Assembly: GCF_003426815.1 (NCBI RefSeq)
Contig: NZ_QKYK01000001.1
Span: forward strand, 62,001 to 126,000
Length of the DNA stretch: 64,000 nucleotides
Source of the DNA: Desertimonas flava
Lineage (GTDB): Bacteria; Actinomycetota; Acidimicrobiia; Acidimicrobiales; Ilumatobacteraceae
Reading direction: 5' to 3'
Position numbers and translations under genes: made by a program. Below are positions 60,848 to 64,000 of the stretch, one piece after another; within the stretch, counting starts at the first letter, position 1; each line of letters starts with the position of its first letter. The notes under the pieces were generated by a model, which was given only the letters and a program-made list of their open reading frames with translations, was not told where the DNA came from and made no database searches.

Positions 60848-61896
60848 TTCGTCACGTCGACGCCGGGGTCACTGGCCGACGCGACGTCGCCGACCCGCCA
60901 CCACGTGAGTCCGGAACCGCCGACGGGACGGCCGACGAGATCGTCAGCCACCTCGGGAGCCACTGCGGCCAGCAGCCCACCGGACGTCTGCGGATCGAAG
61001 CAGAGGGCGTCGTCGGCCTCGCCGCCCGACGACGTGAACCGCCCGTCGACGTAGGCCCGGTTGCGGGGATCGCCGCCGGTCCGGACGCCGTCCTCGGCTG
61101 CCTCGCGCGCTCCCGCGTAGGCGATCAGGCCGGCGGCGTCGATGCGCACCCGGACGCCCGATCGCTCGGCCATCTCCCATGCGTGACCGGCGAGTCCGTA
61201 TCCCGTCACATCGGTGACGGCGTGGACGGCCGGGCCGGCCGCGACGAGCTGCTCGGCGGCGTCGCGGTTCAGCGTGCGCATGCCGCCGATCGCCGCCGCT
61301 TTGGCTGCTTCCGATCCCCCCGCCAAGGCCAGCGCCGTGCCGATCGGCTTGGACAGCACGAGCACGTCGCCGGCGAGGGCGCCGCCCTTGCGGAACACTC
61401 GGCGGGGGTCGACGAGGCCTTGGACGGCGAGACCGAAGATCGGTTCGGGGTTGCGGATCGTGTGGCCGCCACCGATGGAGCCGCCGGCGTCGCGCACGAC
61501 CTCGGACGCGGCGGCGAAGATCGTGGTGATCACCTGGCGCGGCATCTCCTCGGGGAAGGCGGCGATGTTCAGCGCCACGGCGACCCGACCGCCCATGGCG
61601 TACACGTCGCTGCACGCGTTGGCAGCGGCGATCGCCCCGAAGTCCGCCGGGTCGTCGACGAGGGGAGGAAAGAAGTCGGTGGTCGACACGAGGGCCAGGT
61701 CGTCGGACACCTGGTAGATGGCGGCGTCGTCGAACGGGGCGAGGCCGACGAGTAGGCCCGGCGCCGCCGTGGACGGCAGCTCGTCGACCAGTTCGCGCAG
61801 CAGTGACGCGCCCCACTTCGCCGCGCAGCCGCCGCACGACGTCCACTCGGTGAGCCGGATCGTGGCCGTGGGCGGGGCGTCGGTGGCGTTCGTCAC
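60844..61896 (-). CDS. selD: Selenide, water dikinase SelD
   Basis: This 350-residue enzyme makes selenophosphate from selenide and ATP. It has a catalytic Cys and Lys in TEWTSCGGCAAKWG, DLALVSTTDFFPPLVDDPAD, GGSIGGGHTIRNPEPIFG and the conserved LCFDPQTSGGLL near the end. The active-site residue is Cys rather than Sec, so SelD itself is not a selenoprotein. It is first gene of the sel operon. Confidence 0.97.
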   Translation of the reverse strand: MTNATDAPPTATIRLTEWTSCGGCAAKWGASLLRELVDELPSTAAPGLLVGLAPFDDAAIYQVSDDLALVSTTDFFPPLVDDPADFGAIAAANACSDVYAMGGRVAVALNIAAFPEEMPRQVITTIFAAASEVVRDAGGSIGGGHTIRNPEPIFGLAVQGLVDPRRVFRKGGALAGDVLVLSKPIGTALALAGGSEAAKAAAIGGMRTLNRDAAEQLVAAGPAVHAVTDVTGYGLAGHAWEMAERSGVRVRIDAAGLIAYAGAREAAEDGVRTGGDPRNRAYVDGRFTSSGGEADDALCFDPQTSGGLLAAVAPEVADDLVGRPVGGSGLTWWRVGDVASASDPGVDVTK

Positions 61897-61997
61897 GCCA
61901 ACACGGTACGGGCTGGGTCCACGGCCTCCGATACCGGGCCGGCCGTGCCCCGAACCGCGGCCCGCGGGCGGGGACGCGTGCGTACACTCGCCGCCGA

Positions 61998-63893
61998 ATG
62001 CGGACGGAACACAGGCGGCTCGTCGCCGTCACGGCCGGCGCCGCCATCGCGGCCGCCCTCACCTTCGGCGGGGTCGGCGCGGCCGCGCCGCCGACCGTCC
62101 CGCCGACCGCTGCTCCACCGACAGCCCCACCGACCGCTCCTCCGACCGCTCCTTCACCGACAGCCCCTGCGGCCGCGTCGCCAACCCCGCTGTCGTGGGG
62201 TCCGTGCACGGCGGAAGCCGGGATCGACCCGGCGTTCCAGTGCGCGACGCTGAACGTGCCGCTGGACCACGCCAACCCGACGGGACCCACCATCCCCATG
62301 GGCGTGATCCGGCTCCCCGCCACCTCCACGCGCCAGGGTGCTCTGCTCGTCAACCCCGGAGGTCCCGGAGCATCGGGTGTGGACATGGCCATCGACTCGG
62401 CCGACGGGATCGACTCATTGCTCGAACTGAACGGCACGTTCGACATCGTCGGGTTCGACCCTCGCGGGGTGGGGCGGTCGGCCCAGATCACCTGCGACAC
62501 CGAGTCGTCGTGCGCGGCCGAGTACGGCGACACGTACCGGCTGTACTCCACGGAGAACACCGCCCGCGACATGGATCTCCTGCGGGCCGCGATGGGCGAC
62601 GGACAGATCACGTTCTACGGGGCGTCGTACGGCACGTACCTCGGAGCGGTGTACGCCGCACTCTTCCCCGAGCGGGTTCGGGCGATGGCCCTCGACGCCG
62701 CGTGGGACCCGGTCGAGGACACCGCGATCGAGGCCTGGACCACCGAGTTCGGCGGCTTCGAGCACGCCTTGAACCGTTGGATCGCCTGGTGTCAGGCCGA
62801 CACGACGTGCGACCTCCACGGGCCCGACGTCGGCGCCCAGTGGGACGCCATCTACGATCTGCTCGACGAGCAGCCGATCCGCACCGCCGCCGGAACGATC
62901 ATCGACGGCTCGGCCGTCCAGACGGCGTCGTACAACGCGATGTACGCCAACTGGATGTGGCCGATCCTCGCCCGCGGCCTCGCCGACGCGGCGTTCGGCG
63001 ACGGCGACGTGTTGGAGGAGATCCTCGGCGAGGGCGACGCCACCGACTCGCTCGTCCATCGCGCGACCGACGATCCGGAGGGTGCGGCGATGATGGCGAT
63101 CCGCTGCGCGAGCGGGATCGACCTGCCCCGTCCCGACGATCCGGCGGCGACGCTCGCCGCCGTCCAGGCTGCCGCCCCGCGCATGTCTCGCGGCGAGGGG
63201 TTGTCGATGTTCTCCGAGCCGGACGTCTGCGACGCGATCATCGGCGCCGACGTCGTCCCGATCGTGCCCGTCTACGCCGGCGCCGGGCCCATCGTGGTCA
63301 TCGGCGGCCAGAACGACCCGGCGACACCGTTCCGGTACGCCGCCGAGATGTCGGCGCGGCTCGGTCCCAACACGGCGCTGCTCACGTACACCGGCGAGGG
63401 CCACGCCTTTCTCGGATCATCGTCGTGCGTCACCGGCCACATCTCCGGCGTGCTCCGCGACGGCGTGCTGCCGCCGGCGGGCACCGTCTGTGACGCCGAT
63501 CCGCCCGTCGCCCGGCCGGCATTCTGGGACACCATGCCGATCGTCGCCGGGGTGGGTGACCCGGTCGACGCGGCGGTGGACTACGCCCTGCCCGATGCCT
63601 ACGGGCCGTGGCAGGCCTACGCCGACGTCCGTGTGTTGACCGGTGACCCCGAGGCGGTGTTCGCCGCCTACAAGTCGGCGCTCGTCGCCGCCGGCTTCGC
63701 CGATCTCGGCACCTACGACTACGACGTCGGCTGGGCAGGCGTCGACTTCAGGGCACCCGACGGCACGCCGATCTTCGTCGACGTCATGACCGCCGAGTAC
63801 GTGGCCGACATCGCCTTCGTCAACCTGCTCGTCCCGGCCGGCAGCGGCCTCGTGGTGATCGGCGCCTACGGCACCGATCCCTACGCTCCCTGA
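61998..63893 (+). CDS. Secreted alpha/beta hydrolase (tripeptidyl aminopeptidase-like)
   Basis: This is a 631-residue exported protein. A signal peptide (LVAVTAGAAIAAALTFGGVGAAA) is followed by a Pro/Thr/Ala-rich repeat (TAPPTAPPTAPSPTAPAAAS). The hydrolase domain has the oxyanion strand LLVNPGGPGASG, nucleophile elbow YGASYGTYLG, acid in VIGGQNDPATPFRYA and His in YTGEGHAFLGS. This is the SCO/Streptomyces tripeptidyl aminopeptidase or proline iminopeptidase type. A further C-terminal region of about 120 residues with a beta-rich pattern is added. It probably cleaves short peptides outside the cell. Confidence 0.88.
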   Translation: MRTEHRRLVAVTAGAAIAAALTFGGVGAAAPPTVPPTAAPPTAPPTAPPTAPSPTAPAAASPTPLSWGPCTAEAGIDPAFQCATLNVPLDHANPTGPTIPMGVIRLPATSTRQGALLVNPGGPGASGVDMAIDSADGIDSLLELNGTFDIVGFDPRGVGRSAQITCDTESSCAAEYGDTYRLYSTENTARDMDLLRAAMGDGQITFYGASYGTYLGAVYAALFPERVRAMALDAAWDPVEDTAIEAWTTEFGGFEHALNRWIAWCQADTTCDLHGPDVGAQWDAIYDLLDEQPIRTAAGTIIDGSAVQTASYNAMYANWMWPILARGLADAAFGDGDVLEEILGEGDATDSLVHRATDDPEGAAMMAIRCASGIDLPRPDDPAATLAAVQAAAPRMSRGEGLSMFSEPDVCDAIIGADVVPIVPVYAGAGPIVVIGGQNDPATPFRYAAEMSARLGPNTALLTYTGEGHAFLGSSSCVTGHISGVLRDGVLPPAGTVCDADPPVARPAFWDTMPIVAGVGDPVDAAVDYALPDAYGPWQAYADVRVLTGDPEAVFAAYKSALVAAGFADLGTYDYDVGWAGVDFRAPDGTPIFVDVMTAEYVADIAFVNLLVPAGSGLVVIGAYGTDPYAP

Positions 63894-63981
63894 CGTCCGC
63901 CCGGGCGGGATCGTCCCCGCGACTCGCGTCGATCGCGATCGTGGACGTCTCGGAATGCGGGTGATGGGTAGCGTCGCGGAC

Positions 63982-64000
63982 ATGACCGTGCTGCGCATCG
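63982..64000 (+). CDS. Possible gene start at the right edge (partial)
   Basis: An ATG with MTVLRI follows an 88-base gap after the hydrolase. Only six codons are visible, so no product can be named. Confidence 0.25.

Noticed and set aside
60844-61896. SelD as a second selenoprotein
   Set aside because: The active-site residue in SCGGCAAK is encoded by a Cys codon with no in-frame UGA.

Overview
The window is GC-rich, densely coding DNA from an actinobacterium. I infer an Acidimicrobiia/Ilumatobacter-like lineage; no rRNA is present to test this. The signs are WhiB-type iron-sulfur regulators, an actinobacterial cytochrome oxidase operon, ClpS next to a DUF2017 protein, a tRNA-Glu/Asp/Phe cluster, a GlnR-type regulator beside glutamine synthetases, many GTG starts and near-saturated GC at third codon positions. 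There is no rRNA, CRISPR array, prophage or complete insertion sequence.

Layout. 1-5.0 kb: a secreted protein cut by the left edge, a DUF1353 membrane protein, an amidohydrolase and a KtrA/KtrB potassium system. 5.2-10.6 kb: a stress-type island with two eRF1/Vms1-like proteins, a cysteine-rich copper-storage protein with a likely CsoR-type operator, and DUF421 and DUF2254 membrane proteins. 10.7-12 kb: three tRNAs, DUF2017 and ClpS. 12-22.3 kb: the aa3/caa3 oxidase region (ctaB, a subunit I paralogue lacking every metal ligand, a subunit III-like protein, a CtaF-like fusion, then canonical ctaC-ctaD-ctaE-ctaF and ctaG). 22.3-27.5 kb: serS, pdxH, orn, a quinone oxidoreductase and a metallo-beta-lactamase-fold protein. 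27.5-34.4 kb: two WhiB proteins flanking a small unknown gene, a TlpA/CcdA thiol pair, a NUDIX protein, then Mrp, a SufR-like regulator and an ErpA/IscA protein. 34.4-41.9 kb: a large LuxR/MalT-like regulator divergent from a 1,484-residue LPETG-anchored surface protein. 41.9-52 kb: accessory metabolism and regulators (RidA, 3-methyladenine glycosylase, a broken HNH gene behind an SOS-like box, a PLP decarboxylase, an 8-oxoguanine-deaminase-like amidohydrolase, LacI, a GlxA/DJ-1 pair, an SGNH lipoprotein), rich in palindromic and MITE-like repeats. 52.1-55.5 kb: a GlnR-like regulator, glnA and glnII. 55.5-61.9 kb: a complete selenocysteine island. 61.9-64 kb: a secreted alpha/beta hydrolase.

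The most notable system is the selenocysteine island. selD-selA-selB and a tRNA-Sec with a UCA anticodon sit beside a two-gene operon: a thioredoxin-domain protein followed by a protein whose frame runs through an in-frame UGA within a U-G-S-C motif. An 8-bp hairpin starting 11 nt after the UGA fits a bacterial SECIS. The usual stop-codon rule splits this selenoprotein gene into two false ORFs. The second highlight is the subunit I paralogue in the oxidase operon, which keeps the fold landmarks but has lost all six histidines and the active-site tyrosine. It sits with subunit III-like and CtaF-like companions, suggesting a parallel non-catalytic complex or assembly module.
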